In this document: piece by piece, positions 8,112 through 17,209 of the stretch | How the letters are laid out: each line of letters starts with the position of its first letter | Position numbering within the stretch: position 1 is the stretch's first letter | Source: CAYQJS01 sp964417895 | Lineage (GTDB): Bacteria; Chloroflexota; UBA6077; SHYK01 | Assembly (NCBI GenBank): GCA_964417895.1 | Contig: CAYQJS010000016.1 | Span: 28,384-92,383, forward strand | Direction of reading: 5' to 3' | DNA: 64,000 nt | The notes under the pieces: generated by a model | What the model was told of the DNA's origin: nothing | What the model saw: the letters and a program-made list of their open reading frames with translations, nothing else | The model's database searches: none | Position numbers and translations under genes: made by a program

Positions 8112-9284
8112 GTGTCGCACGCTGTGGGATCTCCGGCCGTCATCGGTGTCAACGCCCAGAAGATGCTGTCGGCAAGTCAGTCGTACCACGCGGCCGGTTC
8201 GACCCGCTACACCTTTAATCTCCTCCGCGAGCTGCGCGCTCTCGGCGCACCCGAGAGATTTATCGCCTATTTCAACGAAGCCCACGCCCCCGCGGAGCTC
8301 GCGCCGACGCCCGGCTTCAAAACGCGGGCCACGAAGTGGCCCACGCAGCGGGCGACTGCCCGCATCGCGTGGGAACAACTCGTCCTCCCTCGGCAGTTGC
8401 ATCACGATCACGTCACAGTTCTGCACGGAGCCGTCAACGCTCTGCCTCTTCTCTGGCGCGGCCGCTCCGTGGTGACGATACTCGACCTCACGTTCTTGCG
8501 CCTACCGGAGGCATTCAACCGCGGCAACCGGACCTACCTGAGATGGATGGCATCGTACTCCGCACACAGGGCCGACAGAGTCATCGCCATATCCGAAGCG
8601 ACGCGGCAGGATGTGATCGGCCTGCTGCGGGTCGATCCGCGCCGCGTGCAGCGCGTCTACTGCGGAGTCGACGCGCGGTTCCGGCCGCTTGGGGCCTCAG
8701 CAGAGGTCGAGGAGTTGCGTCGGAGATGGGGCCTGCAAACGGGCTTCATCCTCTACCTGGGAACCATCGAGCCTCGAAAGAACCTGGCCCGCCTTATCGA
8801 CGCCTATGCAGAGCTCCGTCATCGGGGCGCGACGGATCGGCCGCTGGTCCTCGCCGGCGGCCGCGGATGGGGCGAGGCGGCGATCATTGAGCGTGCCGGA
8901 CAGGTTGGGCTCGCCGACGAGGTGCGATTCGTCGGCTTTGTGCCGGAGGCTGAAATTCCCCTTTGGTATAATGCTGCCGACCTTTTCGTGTACCTCAGCG
9001 AGTATGAGGGCTTCGGGTTGCCCCCCCTCGAAGCGCTCGCTTGCGGCACACCGGTGGTCGCCTCCAATCGCCCGTCACTCCCCGAAGTTGTCGGCGAGGC
9101 AGGGGTGCTGGTCGACCCCACAGACACCGGGGCAATTGCCGATGCGATGCAGCGGGTGCTCGACGATACAGCCCTCCGTTCTCGGCTTGCAGACGCCGGG
9201 CCTCGCCAGGCTTCCCATTTCACCTGGCGCGAGACGGCAGAGCAAACGCTCGCCGTATACCGCGACGTGAGCAGCCGCGCGTGA
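8112..9284 (+). CDS. GT4-family glycosyltransferase
   Basis: A 390-residue GT-B fold enzyme and the first gene of the exopolysaccharide locus. The C-terminal nucleotide-sugar half shows FILYLGTIEPRKNLARLIDAY, VRFVGFVPEAEIPLWYNAAD and the GT4 signature EYEGFGLPPLEALACGTPVV with the ExxxxxxxE pair, then LPEVVGEAGVLVDP. It probably adds one sugar to the lipid-linked repeat unit; donor and acceptor cannot be read from sequence. GTG 8112 is taken as start. The stop overlaps the next GTG in a GTGA junction. Confidence 0.88.
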   Translation: MSHAVGSPAVIGVNAQKMLSASQSYHAAGSTRYTFNLLRELRALGAPERFIAYFNEAHAPAELAPTPGFKTRATKWPTQRATARIAWEQLVLPRQLHHDHVTVLHGAVNALPLLWRGRSVVTILDLTFLRLPEAFNRGNRTYLRWMASYSAHRADRVIAISEATRQDVIGLLRVDPRRVQRVYCGVDARFRPLGASAEVEELRRRWGLQTGFILYLGTIEPRKNLARLIDAYAELRHRGATDRPLVLAGGRGWGEAAIIERAGQVGLADEVRFVGFVPEAEIPLWYNAADLFVYLSEYEGFGLPPLEALACGTPVVASNRPSLPEVVGEAGVLVDPTDTGAIADAMQRVLDDTALRSRLADAGPRQASHFTWRETAEQTLAVYRDVSSRA

Positions 9285-10765
9285 GCGTCGCGCAGCGGGC
9301 AGCTGTCGAGCGGGCAGTCCCGTCGGCAAGACGGCGGATCGGCGGAATCCTGCTGACCCAGCGTCGGGTTTTGCTGGGGAGCCTCGTCACTGCCGACCTC
9401 ATCTCGACGAATCTGGCGTTCTTTCTCGCCTACTACTTCCGCTACGTCTATGAGCTGGGCGGAGACGTGGCCGGCGAGAGCTTCGTCGAATATCTCGCCT
9501 ATGTGCCCGTGCAGCTCTTATTCGTTGGGCTCTGCCTTCTGGGATACCAGCTGCGCGGCAGCTATACCCTCCCGCGGGGCTCCTCCCTCGCCGCAGAGGT
9601 GGCTTCCGTCGTGGGAAGTACGGCCGTCGCGGCGATGGTCGTTTTCGCCTTGGCCTCGATGGTGCGCTATCCAGCATCGTCGCGCCTCACCTTCATCTAC
9701 GCGTGGATTCTGGCGGTCGTTCTGGGCATTATGGGGCGGGTCGTGATCCGCGCCGTGCGCGCGCAGCTGCACCGCGTCGGGCTCGGGGTGGAGCGCGTCA
9801 TCGTCGTGGGGAACAACCACCAGTCGCGCATGGTCATGCAGATGCTGGCGCAGCAAGCCCACCTCGGCTACCGCGTGCTGGGCTTCGTCGACGGCACACC
9901 CCGGCCGGACTTCGGTCGGTTCCGAGCCCTCGGGGGAACTCAGCATTTGCCAGCGCTGATCCGGGACTTGCACGCCGACCGAGTGATCGTCGCCCTGCCC
10001 GCTTCACAGCACAGCGACATCCTGTGGGTGCTGGACCACTGCCGCGCGGATAACGTCAGCTACAGCCTGGTCCCCGATCTTTTCGAGCTGCGTCTCAGCC
10101 ACGTGAATCTGGACACAGTCGGTGGCATCCCGCTCCTGAGCCTGGACGAAACGCAGATCGCTGGCTGGAACCTGTTCGTGAAGCGTGCGCTAGACGTTTC
10201 GCTAAGTGCGATGCTGCTCATCCTTCTAAGTCCGCTCTTCGCCGCCATCGCCATTGCCATCAAGGTCGAGTCCCGTGGGCCGGTCTTTTTTCGACAGGTT
10301 CGCCTGGGCGGACACGGCGTCCCGTTCAACTGCTACAAATTCCGCTCCATGCGAGAGCGCGCTGAGGAGGAGCTGGAGCACCTCCAGCAGCTCAACGAGG
10401 CCGACGGTCCGATCTTCAAGATACGGGCCGATCCGCGTGTGACAGGCATCGGGCAAGTGCTGCGACGGACAAGTATCGACGAGCTGCCGCAGCTGTGGAA
10501 CGTCATCCGAGGGGACATGAGCCTTGTCGGGCCACGGCCACCTATCCCCGAAGAGGTGGAGCGCTACGAGGAATGGCACCGGCGCCGCCTCGACGTCGTG
10601 CCGGGCATTACCGGGCTCTGGCAGGTGAGTGGACGCAGCGAGCTGAGCTTCGATGAAATGGTGATGCTCGACATCTACTACATCGAAAACTGGTCGCTGG
10701 GGCTCGACCTGCAGATCCTCACGAGGACGCTGCCCGCTGTCGCCGCCGGCTCAGGGGCATTCTAA
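9281..10765 (+). CDS. Polyprenyl-phosphate hexose-1-phosphate transferase (initiating transferase, WbaP/CpsE type)
   Basis: Starts exopolysaccharide repeat-unit synthesis by transferring a sugar-1-phosphate to undecaprenyl phosphate. The 494-residue product has four N-terminal membrane helices (about residues 35-155), a Rossmann-like CoA-binding-type region (VIVVGNNHQSRMVMQML, about 175-300), and the catalytic domain from about 300: a re-entrant helix, GPVFFRQVRLGGHGVPFNCYKFRSM, RRTSIDELPQLWNVIRGDMSLVGPRPP with the Asp-Glu pair, and PGITGLWQVSGRSELSFDEM. The GTG start at 9281 overlaps the preceding stop and avoids a long spurious extension upstream. Confidence 0.93.
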   Translation: MSVAQRAAVERAVPSARRRIGGILLTQRRVLLGSLVTADLISTNLAFFLAYYFRYVYELGGDVAGESFVEYLAYVPVQLLFVGLCLLGYQLRGSYTLPRGSSLAAEVASVVGSTAVAAMVVFALASMVRYPASSRLTFIYAWILAVVLGIMGRVVIRAVRAQLHRVGLGVERVIVVGNNHQSRMVMQMLAQQAHLGYRVLGFVDGTPRPDFGRFRALGGTQHLPALIRDLHADRVIVALPASQHSDILWVLDHCRADNVSYSLVPDLFELRLSHVNLDTVGGIPLLSLDETQIAGWNLFVKRALDVSLSAMLLILLSPLFAAIAIAIKVESRGPVFFRQVRLGGHGVPFNCYKFRSMRERAEEELEHLQQLNEADGPIFKIRADPRVTGIGQVLRRTSIDELPQLWNVIRGDMSLVGPRPPIPEEVERYEEWHRRRLDVVPGITGLWQVSGRSELSFDEMVMLDIYYIENWSLGLDLQILTRTLPAVAAGSGAF

Positions 10766-10769
10766 GGCT

Positions 10770-11897
10770 GTGCGGGTCGCGCTCGTCCACGACTACCTGA
10801 ACCAGTACGGCGGAGCGGAGCGCGTCCTGGAGGCCCTTCACGACCTTTACCCAGACGCCCCGATCTACACGTCGATCTACGATCCCGCGTCCATGCCGGC
10901 GGATTTCAGGAGCTGGGACATTCGTACGTCATTCCTCCAGCGCATCCCCCGGGCACGCCAGCTCCATCGTTCCTTGCTCCTGCTGTACCCGACCGCCTTC
11001 GAGTCCTTCGATCTGCGCCGGTACGACGTAGTGATCTCGAATAGCAGCGCGTGGTCGAAGTTCGTGATTACGCCGCCAGAAACACTCCACGTCTGCTATT
11101 GTCTCACTCCGATGCGGTGGGCCTGGAACTACGAGGAGTACGTCGAGCGCGAGCAGCTCGGGGGGATTGTGCGCCGCGCGCTGCCTATCGCGGTGCGCTA
11201 TCTGCGTAAACGGGACACCGCAACGGCCAGCCGCGTGGACAGGTTTATCGGCATCTCGCGGGCCGTCGTAGCGCGGATCGCGAAGTATTACGGCCGCGCG
11301 GCCGACCTCATCGCTCCCCCGGTCGACACGCGTTCTGTCCCCGTGGGCGACGGGCCGGGAGACGGCTACCTCGTGGCGTCCCGCCTCGTGCCCTACAAGC
11401 GCATCGACCTCGCAGTCGTCGCCTGCTCACGCCTCGGCGTCTCCTTGACTGTCGTAGGGGATGGGCGGGACCGTTCGCGGCTCGAGGCCCTGGCCGGCCC
11501 CACTGTTCGCTTCGTCGGTCGCTTACCTGACCGAGGTGTGTACGAGACCATGGCTCGCTCCAGAGCGTTCCTGTTTCCCGGTGAGGAAGACTTCGGCATT
11601 GCGCCAGTCGAGGCGATGGCCGCGGGCCGGCCGGTGATCGCCTACGCGGCGGGGGGCGCGCTCGACACCGTCATCGACGGGGTCACGGGGTGCCTCTTCT
11701 CCCCCCAGACTGTCGACGCCCTGGCGGATCGCCTCCGGGCATTCAACGCCGACGACTTCCAGCCATCCGCCATCCGGGAGCACGCGATGCGCTTCGACAC
11801 TCGCTGCTTCCGGGAATCATTCGCGGCGTACGTGACGCGATCGTGCGACGAGCGTGCCGCCCGTCCGGTTGCCCCCTGGGAGCCGGCGTCGGTATAG
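10770..11897 (+). CDS. GT4-family glycosyltransferase
   Basis: A 375-residue enzyme that starts MRVALVHDYLNQYGGAERV, a typical GT4 N-terminus in which the GGAERV loop sits at the acceptor site. The C-terminal half contains GYLVASRLVPYKRIDLAV, VRFVGRLPDRGVYETMA and FPGEEDFGIAPVEAMAAGRPVIAY, the donor-binding signature with paired glutamates. It sits four bases after the initiating transferase, so it is a good candidate for the second sugar-adding step. Specificity is unknown. The GTG at 10770 is the only start consistent with the family N-terminus. Confidence 0.88.
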   Translation: MRVALVHDYLNQYGGAERVLEALHDLYPDAPIYTSIYDPASMPADFRSWDIRTSFLQRIPRARQLHRSLLLLYPTAFESFDLRRYDVVISNSSAWSKFVITPPETLHVCYCLTPMRWAWNYEEYVEREQLGGIVRRALPIAVRYLRKRDTATASRVDRFIGISRAVVARIAKYYGRAADLIAPPVDTRSVPVGDGPGDGYLVASRLVPYKRIDLAVVACSRLGVSLTVVGDGRDRSRLEALAGPTVRFVGRLPDRGVYETMARSRAFLFPGEEDFGIAPVEAMAAGRPVIAYAAGGALDTVIDGVTGCLFSPQTVDALADRLRAFNADDFQPSAIREHAMRFDTRCFRESFAAYVTRSCDERAARPVAPWEPASV

Positions 11898-11930
11898 TTC
11901 GCGCCGGCTAGGCGCTAGAGGGCGAGTCTT

Positions 11931-12611
11931 GTGGAACTGCGCGACTACGTAGCGATCGTTCAGCGCCGCTGGCCCCTGATCGCCGCGCTCACAGTGCTCG
12001 CCCTCGCCGTAGGCGCCTTCTTCACGTTCCGTGGACCTCGCGCCTTCGAGGCCAGCATCCGGATAGCGGTGAGCGCCGGCGCGGACGCCCGCGCGGATAC
12101 GGCGCCATACGTGTACTACCGCGACTACTACGCGTGGCTCTCGTCTGAGTACCTGGCCGACGACCTGAGTGAGATCGTCAAGAGCGACGCGTTCGTGGCG
12201 GACCTCGGCGCGCACTTGAACGAGGATCTGAGCGGCGCGTCCATCCGGCAGGTCCTTCGCACGCGGAAGACGCACCGTATCATCGAGATCACCGTACAGG
12301 CGCCAACGGCGGACCAGGCGCAGCGGCTAGCCGGGGCGATGGGCGATGTAATCAGGTCGCAGGGTCAGAAATACCTCGCACAGCTCGCTAATCCTGCCGG
12401 CCAGATTGCGCTGATCGATGAGCCATCGGTCAGGCCGGCGACGACGACGGGTAGTGTGGCCGCCGACCTCGCGTTGCGAGCCGCGGTGGGCCTGATGGTC
12501 GGACTCCTCGTCGCGTTCCTCGTAGACTATCTCGATTCCCGACTGAGGACGCGGAGCGAAGTTGAGCGGGTGCTGGGGCTGCCCGTCCTCGGCGAGATCC
12601 CCACCCGCTGA
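11931..12611 (+). CDS. Wzz-type chain-length determinant protein
   Basis: A 226-residue polysaccharide co-polymerase: YVAIVQRRWPLIAALTVLAL forms the first membrane helix (about residues 6-30), a periplasm-facing or extracellular mixed domain follows (about 35-165), and the second helix AAVGLMVGLLVAFLVDYLDSR is followed by LRTRSEVERVLGLPVLGEIP, the classical cytoplasmic end of Wzz proteins that pair with a tyrosine kinase. Such proteins set polymer length or gate export. A similar gene follows 21 bases downstream. Confidence 0.85.
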   Translation: MELRDYVAIVQRRWPLIAALTVLALAVGAFFTFRGPRAFEASIRIAVSAGADARADTAPYVYYRDYYAWLSSEYLADDLSEIVKSDAFVADLGAHLNEDLSGASIRQVLRTRKTHRIIEITVQAPTADQAQRLAGAMGDVIRSQGQKYLAQLANPAGQIALIDEPSVRPATTTGSVAADLALRAAVGLMVGLLVAFLVDYLDSRLRTRSEVERVLGLPVLGEIPTR

Positions 12612-12632
12612 CCGTTCGTCCCGGGACAGGCA

Positions 12633-13418
12633 ATGCAGTTTCGCGAGTATCTGCTCGTTGTGCGCCGGCGCTGGTGGATCATTGCGATTGCCGCGGTCGC
12701 CTCAATCGGAACGGCGTATGGTGTCGCGCAGGCTCAGACCCCGATCTACAGGTCCTCCCTACGGCTAGAGGTAAGCGGCCGTGTTGACTATGGCCAAATC
12801 ATGGCGATGGACAAGCTACTCCGGCAACTGGCGGCGCGCGTCACGACGACATCGGTCGCAGAGGCCGTCGACCGGCGTTTGCAGCTCGGCCTGGGTTCCG
12901 ACGTGCTGCTGAGTAACGTTCGCACGCAAGCGTTCACGGACGCGATGCATGTCCAGCTCGACGTGGACGATGTGGAGCCACGCCGTGCCGAGCAAATCGC
13001 AGCGGCGTTCGCCGACGTGGCGCAGGAGCGGCACGGTGCACTCATGGCATCGGTGCCGCAGCAGGAGCGTGTCACTCTGTCTCCCCTCGATCGCCCAACA
13101 GCCGCCCGGCTCTTCTCGCCCCAAACCCGCACGGTCGCGCTCGCGGGCGGCTTGCTGGGGCTGCTCGCGGGGATCATCCTGGTGTTCCTGTTGGAGTATC
13201 TGGACGACTCCATTCGAGACGTCGATGATGTGGAGCGCACCCTTACGTTGCCAGTTCTTGGGGTTATTCCCGCCATTCGGCGCCCCGGGTCGTCGCTCCT
13301 CCGGTCCTTAGTGGCGATACAGAGATCCGGCAGAAGGCGCAGCGCTATGGATGAGCAAGCGTCAGGCGAGGGGCACAGGCTTCACTCCGGCACCAGCCGG
13401 GTCGAGGAAAAAGGATGA
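12633..13418 (+). CDS. Second Wzz-type chain-length/export protein
   Basis: A 261-residue paralogue of the preceding protein with the same plan: MQFREYLLVVRRRWWIIAIAAVASIG as first membrane helix, an external domain, then TVALAGGLLGLLAGIILVFLLEYLDDSIRDVDDVERTLTLPVLG as second helix and cytoplasmic signature. A charged tail of about 45 residues follows. It overlaps the kinase-like gene by an ATGA, the usual arrangement in two-component Wzc systems, where the membrane partner activates the BY-kinase. Having two Wzz proteins per kinase-like protein suggests a mixed or duplicated complex. Confidence 0.85.
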   Translation: MQFREYLLVVRRRWWIIAIAAVASIGTAYGVAQAQTPIYRSSLRLEVSGRVDYGQIMAMDKLLRQLAARVTTTSVAEAVDRRLQLGLGSDVLLSNVRTQAFTDAMHVQLDVDDVEPRRAEQIAAAFADVAQERHGALMASVPQQERVTLSPLDRPTAARLFSPQTRTVALAGGLLGLLAGIILVFLLEYLDDSIRDVDDVERTLTLPVLGVIPAIRRPGSSLLRSLVAIQRSGRRRSAMDEQASGEGHRLHSGTSRVEEKG

Positions 13419-14071
13419 GCGCTGAGAACGGGAGCCGGGCAGGCAGCGCACGGCTTGCTACCCTTGCCGATCCCCGGGGGCCCGCCGCCGAAGCCTACCG
13501 TACGCTGAGTGTGAACATCCGCTTCGGGCGCTTCGAGCAGCCCGCGCGGATCATCCTGTTCGCGAGCGCGACGGCGGACGATGGCGCGTCGACGACCGTC
13601 GCCAACGTCGCGGTTGCGGCGGCCCAGGCGAACGCCAGTGTGGTCGTGGTGGACGCCGACCTGCGGCGACCCGTCCTTCACGAGATCTTCGGGATCGCCA
13701 ACACGACCGGGCTTACGACTTTGAGCGATGGTATGACCGACATGCCCGCCCAGTCCACAGCGATCGAGCGGCTTCGTGTTGTCACCAGCGGGCCTGCGAC
13801 TGCCAGCCCCGCGGAGCTGCTCAGCTCGGACCGGTTGCTGCACCTGCTGGCAAGGCTCCGGGCGGAGGCCGACCTGGTGCTCGTGGCCGCTCCACCCGTT
13901 ACCGCTGCCGCCGACGCCTCACTCCTCGCGGTGAGGGTCGATGGCGTGGTGCTTGTGGTAGACGCGCACCGCACTCGGCGGCAGGATGCTCGTCGGGCCA
14001 GAGCCCAATTGGAGCGGGTTAACGCCCGAATCCTCGGCGTCGTACTGAACAACGCATCCGGCATAGATTAG
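13415..14071 (+). CDS. BY-kinase-like (CpsD/Wzc) protein with degenerate Walker motifs
   Basis: The 218-residue protein aligns by eye along the whole BY-kinase/MinD-like fold: EAYRTLSVNIRF, the Walker A region SATADDGASTTVANVA, the A' strand VVVVDADLRRPVLHEIFG, LVLVAAPPVTAAADA in the Walker B position, and ARILGVVLNN. However, the invariant Walker A GKS/T lysine is replaced (DDGAST instead of GxGKST) and the Walker B Asp of the usual IIIDTPP is Ala. No tyrosine cluster follows. I therefore read it as a probable pseudokinase, or an ATP-independent partner of the two Wzz proteins, rather than an active tyrosine kinase. Confidence 0.85.
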   Translation: MSAENGSRAGSARLATLADPRGPAAEAYRTLSVNIRFGRFEQPARIILFASATADDGASTTVANVAVAAAQANASVVVVDADLRRPVLHEIFGIANTTGLTTLSDGMTDMPAQSTAIERLRVVTSGPATASPAELLSSDRLLHLLARLRAEADLVLVAAPPVTAAADASLLAVRVDGVVLVVDAHRTRRQDARRARAQLERVNARILGVVLNNASGID

Positions 14072-14131
14072 GCCGCGTCGATAGTGTCCTATCAACAACG
14101 CACCGAGCAACGCACCGGTCACGGAGTAGGA

Positions 14132-14890
14132 ATGAAAGGCGTCGTCCTGGCTGGAGGCATGGGAAGCCGGCTATATCCACTGACGCGCATCACCAATAAG
14201 CACTTGCTTCCTGTTTATGACAAGCCGATGATCTTCTATCCGATCCAGACGCTTGTGCGCGCCGGTATCCAGGACATCATGGTCGTGACCGGCGGCAACA
14301 ACGCAGGAGACTTCCTGCGTTTGCTGGGGAATGGCCGCGACTTTGGCCTGAAGCACATCCATTACGCGTACCAAGACCGGGAGGGCGGAGTCGCAGAAGC
14401 TCTTAGCCTCGCCGCCGACTTCGTCGGCAGCGACCGCTGCGTCCTTATTCTGGGGGACAATATCCTCGAGGAAGACATCTCGCCCTTCGTCGGTCACTTC
14501 GCCGCGCAGCCCGGGGGGGCAAGGATCCTCCTCAAAGAGATCCCGCAGCGCGAGCACCTGGTTCACCTCGGCGTCGCCATACTCGACGATCAGCGCGTGG
14601 TGCGCATTGTGGAGAAGCCGCGCGATCCGCCCTCGCCCTACGCGGTCACCGGCGTCTATATGTATTCACCCGACGTCTTCGAGATCGTCGATGTCCTCGC
14701 CCCATCAGATCGCGGCGAGCTGGAGATCAGCGACGTCAACAACGAGTACATTCAACGCGGCCTCATGGAGTATGACGTACTCGCCGGATTTTGGGGCGAT
14801 GCCGGCGAGTCCATCGACCACTACATGACCGTAATCAACTACGTCGCCGGCCACTGGCCTCGATCTTCTTCCGTGGATGGGACGCCGTGA
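14132..14890 (+). CDS. rmlA: Glucose-1-phosphate thymidylyltransferase-like nucleotidyltransferase
   Basis: Makes dTDP-glucose (or a related NDP-sugar) from the sugar-1-phosphate. The 252-residue product begins MKGVVLAGGMGSRLYPLTR, the nucleotide-binding signature, followed by NKHLLPVYDKPMIFYPI, the YAYQDREGGVAEAL block, LILGDNI (metal Asp) and IVEKPRDPPSPYAVTGVYMY. It is shorter than the roughly 290-residue enterobacterial RmlA and lacks its C-terminal helical part. I chose ATG 14132 over a GTG 48 bases upstream because it fits the family N-terminus. The stop overlaps the next start (GTGA). Confidence 0.88.
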   Translation: MKGVVLAGGMGSRLYPLTRITNKHLLPVYDKPMIFYPIQTLVRAGIQDIMVVTGGNNAGDFLRLLGNGRDFGLKHIHYAYQDREGGVAEALSLAADFVGSDRCVLILGDNILEEDISPFVGHFAAQPGGARILLKEIPQREHLVHLGVAILDDQRVVRIVEKPRDPPSPYAVTGVYMYSPDVFEIVDVLAPSDRGELEISDVNNEYIQRGLMEYDVLAGFWGDAGESIDHYMTVINYVAGHWPRSSSVDGTP

Positions 14891-15903
14891 GAATCCTCGT
14901 TACGGGTGGCGCCGGCTTCATCGGCAGCACTTTCGTACGTCGGCTGCTTGATCAGTCCGATGACGAGGTGCTGGTGCTGGACGATCTGACCTACGCTGGA
15001 AACCTGGCGAATCTGAGCGGCCTTCGGGATAACCCCCGTTACCGGTTTGTTCGCGGCGACATCGCAGATCCCGAGGTAGTGGCGGATACGCTGGCCGGCT
15101 GCCAGGCGGTTGTGAACTTCGCGGCCGAGAGCCACGTGGACCGCTCTATCCTGGATCCCAAGTCCTTCATCAACACCAACGTTTACGGCGTCTACGTCCT
15201 GCTAGAGGCGGCGCGATTCATCGGAGTCAACCGGTTCCTGCACGTAAGCACTGACGAGGTATACGGTGAGGTCCGCGAGGGATCGGCTTCCGAGGACGCC
15301 CCTCTCCGCCCTCGGAGTCCCTACTCAGCGGCCAAGTCCGGGGGCGAGATGTTCGTAGCCGCCTACCACACCACGTACGGGCTGCCGACGCTCATCACGC
15401 GCGGATCCAACACGTTCGGGCCGTACCAATATCCGGAAAAACTACTCCCCATCGTTATTACCGAGGCGATCGACAACCGCCCCATCCCGGTCTACGGCAA
15501 CGGACGGCAAGTCCGTGACTGGCTCTTCGTGGAGGATCACTGCGCGGCCATCGACCTGGTCCTCAGACAGGGAACTCCCGGCGAGGCCTACAACATCGGC
15601 GGCGGGAACGAGCGGTTCAACATCGACGTCATTGAGCGGATCCTGGATTTGCTCGGGCGGCCGCGGTCGCTCGTTCAGCACGTGAGAGACCGGCCGGGCC
15701 ACGACATCCGCTACTCGGTCGACTCGGCCAGATTAACTGCGCTGGGCTGGCATCCCGCTCTACCTTTCGAGGAAGCCCTGAAAGCCACAGTCCGTTGGTA
15801 TGCAGACAACGAGAGTTGGTGGCGTCCGCTGAAGGCGAGCCCGGACTACCTGGAATACTTCCATCGCAACTACGGCGAGCGGATGCTCGCCGCGGGAAGG
15901 TGA
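14887..15903 (+). CDS. rmlB: dTDP-glucose 4,6-dehydratase
   Basis: NAD-dependent short-chain dehydrogenase/reductase that converts dTDP-glucose to the 4-keto-6-deoxy sugar. Key motifs in the 338-residue protein: ILVTGGAGFIGSTFVR (Rossmann GxxGxxG), AAESHVDRSI, VSTDEVYGEV (catalytic Asp-Glu), YSAAKSGGE (Tyr-x3-Lys), RGSNTFGPYQYPEKL and DWLFVEDHC. rmlC and rmlD are not in the window, so the final sugar is unknown. GTG 14887 overlaps the rmlA stop, supporting coupled expression. Confidence 0.92.
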   Translation: MRILVTGGAGFIGSTFVRRLLDQSDDEVLVLDDLTYAGNLANLSGLRDNPRYRFVRGDIADPEVVADTLAGCQAVVNFAAESHVDRSILDPKSFINTNVYGVYVLLEAARFIGVNRFLHVSTDEVYGEVREGSASEDAPLRPRSPYSAAKSGGEMFVAAYHTTYGLPTLITRGSNTFGPYQYPEKLLPIVITEAIDNRPIPVYGNGRQVRDWLFVEDHCAAIDLVLRQGTPGEAYNIGGGNERFNIDVIERILDLLGRPRSLVQHVRDRPGHDIRYSVDSARLTALGWHPALPFEEALKATVRWYADNESWWRPLKASPDYLEYFHRNYGERMLAAGR

Positions 15904-15911
15904 CGCGGACT

Positions 15912-17204
15912 ATGCCGGTGGTGGCAGTGGTTGGCGGACAATGGGGCGACGAGGGCAAGGGCAAGGTCGTGGACCTTCTCGCCGGCGGCGCGGACGTCGT
16001 CGTGCGAGCCCACGGGGGCGATAACGCGGGGCACACAGTGGTGAATCCATACGGTGAGTTCGCCCTTCACCTGGTTCCCGCCGGCATCTTCAACCCGAAG
16101 GCGCTATGCGTCATTGGGCCAGGCGTGGCTCTCAACCCTGCTGTCCTGATTACGGAGTTGGATGCGCTAGAGCGTCGCGGCGTGTCAACGCGAGGGCTCA
16201 TCATCTCCGACCGGGCCCACATGGTGATGCCCTACCACCTTTTGATGGAAGGTCTTCAGGAGCGCCAGCGGGGCGAGGACGCTATCGGGACAACCGGACG
16301 CGGCATCGGGCCGGCCTACGCTGACAAGATCGAGCGCATCGGGCTACGGATCGGCGACCTCCGAGAACCAGACGCGCTCCGCCACCGACTCGCGACTGCC
16401 GTGGAGCAGAAGAACCGAACGCTCCGCGCTCTGGGAGAGAGTGCAGCGATCTCCGTGGATCAGATCGAGAGCGAATACAAGGGCTACGCCGACCGACTCC
16501 GGCCGTTCATCGGGGACGTCGCGCCAGTCATCCACTCGGCCCTGGAGCGAGGCGTGTCTATCCTGCTCGAGGGGGCCCAGGGCACGCTGCTCGACCTTGA
16601 CCATGGCACCTATCCGTATGCGACGACCTCGGCGTGCACGGTCGCGGGCCTCTGCCAGGGCTCCGGTATCCCTCCCCGCGCCATCAGCCATTCCGTGGGG
16701 GTCTACAAGGCCTATTCCACGCGCGTCGGCGCCGGCCCGATGCCCACTGAACTGAACGATGCGACCGGCGACTATCTCCGCGAGCACGCGCACGAGTTCG
16801 GCACAACCACCGGCCGCGCCCGCCGGTGCGGGTGGTTCGACGCAGTCGTCTCGCGGTACACAGCGCGCATCAACGGATTCGACAGCATCGCCCTCACGCG
16901 GCTGGACATCCTGGATGAAATGGCGGCCATCAAAGTATGCATCGCGTATGAGATCGACGGTGTACGCATCGAGCAGCCGCCGGCAGACCCCGCGCTATTG
17001 TTCAAATGTCAGCCGATTTACGAGGAGTTGCCGGGCTGGCAGGAGTCGCTGTGTACTATCGTCGACTTCGACGAACTACCCCCGGCGGCGGCGCAATTCG
17101 TCGGGCGCATAGAGGAGTTAGTCGGGGTGCCCGCCGACATCGTCGGTGTCGGCCCAGCGCGAACCCAGACCATCAGCAGACAGCGTATCTGGGGTGAAGA
17201 CTAA
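15912..17204 (+). CDS. purA: Adenylosuccinate synthetase
   Basis: Joins IMP and aspartate with GTP hydrolysis in the first committed step to AMP. The 430-residue product is full length: GGQWGDEGKGKVVD near the N-terminus (catalytic Asp, P-loop), GDNAGHTVV (catalytic His), GTTGRGIGPAYADKIER, GAQGTLLDLDHGTYPYATTS, GVYKAYSTRVGAGPMPTE and GRARRCGWFD. The ATG at 15912 lies 8 bases past the rmlB stop. Its position after a sugar locus has no obvious functional meaning and probably reflects operon read-through. Confidence 0.96.
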   Translation: MPVVAVVGGQWGDEGKGKVVDLLAGGADVVVRAHGGDNAGHTVVNPYGEFALHLVPAGIFNPKALCVIGPGVALNPAVLITELDALERRGVSTRGLIISDRAHMVMPYHLLMEGLQERQRGEDAIGTTGRGIGPAYADKIERIGLRIGDLREPDALRHRLATAVEQKNRTLRALGESAAISVDQIESEYKGYADRLRPFIGDVAPVIHSALERGVSILLEGAQGTLLDLDHGTYPYATTSACTVAGLCQGSGIPPRAISHSVGVYKAYSTRVGAGPMPTELNDATGDYLREHAHEFGTTTGRARRCGWFDAVVSRYTARINGFDSIALTRLDILDEMAAIKVCIAYEIDGVRIEQPPADPALLFKCQPIYEELPGWQESLCTIVDFDELPPAAAQFVGRIEELVGVPADIVGVGPARTQTISRQRIWGED

Positions 17205-17209
17205 CCGGG

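Noticed and set aside
8960..8980. TATAAT inside the first glycosyltransferase gene as an internal promoter
   Set aside because: No -35-like hexamer at 15-19 bases and the next gene is translationally coupled; likely chance.
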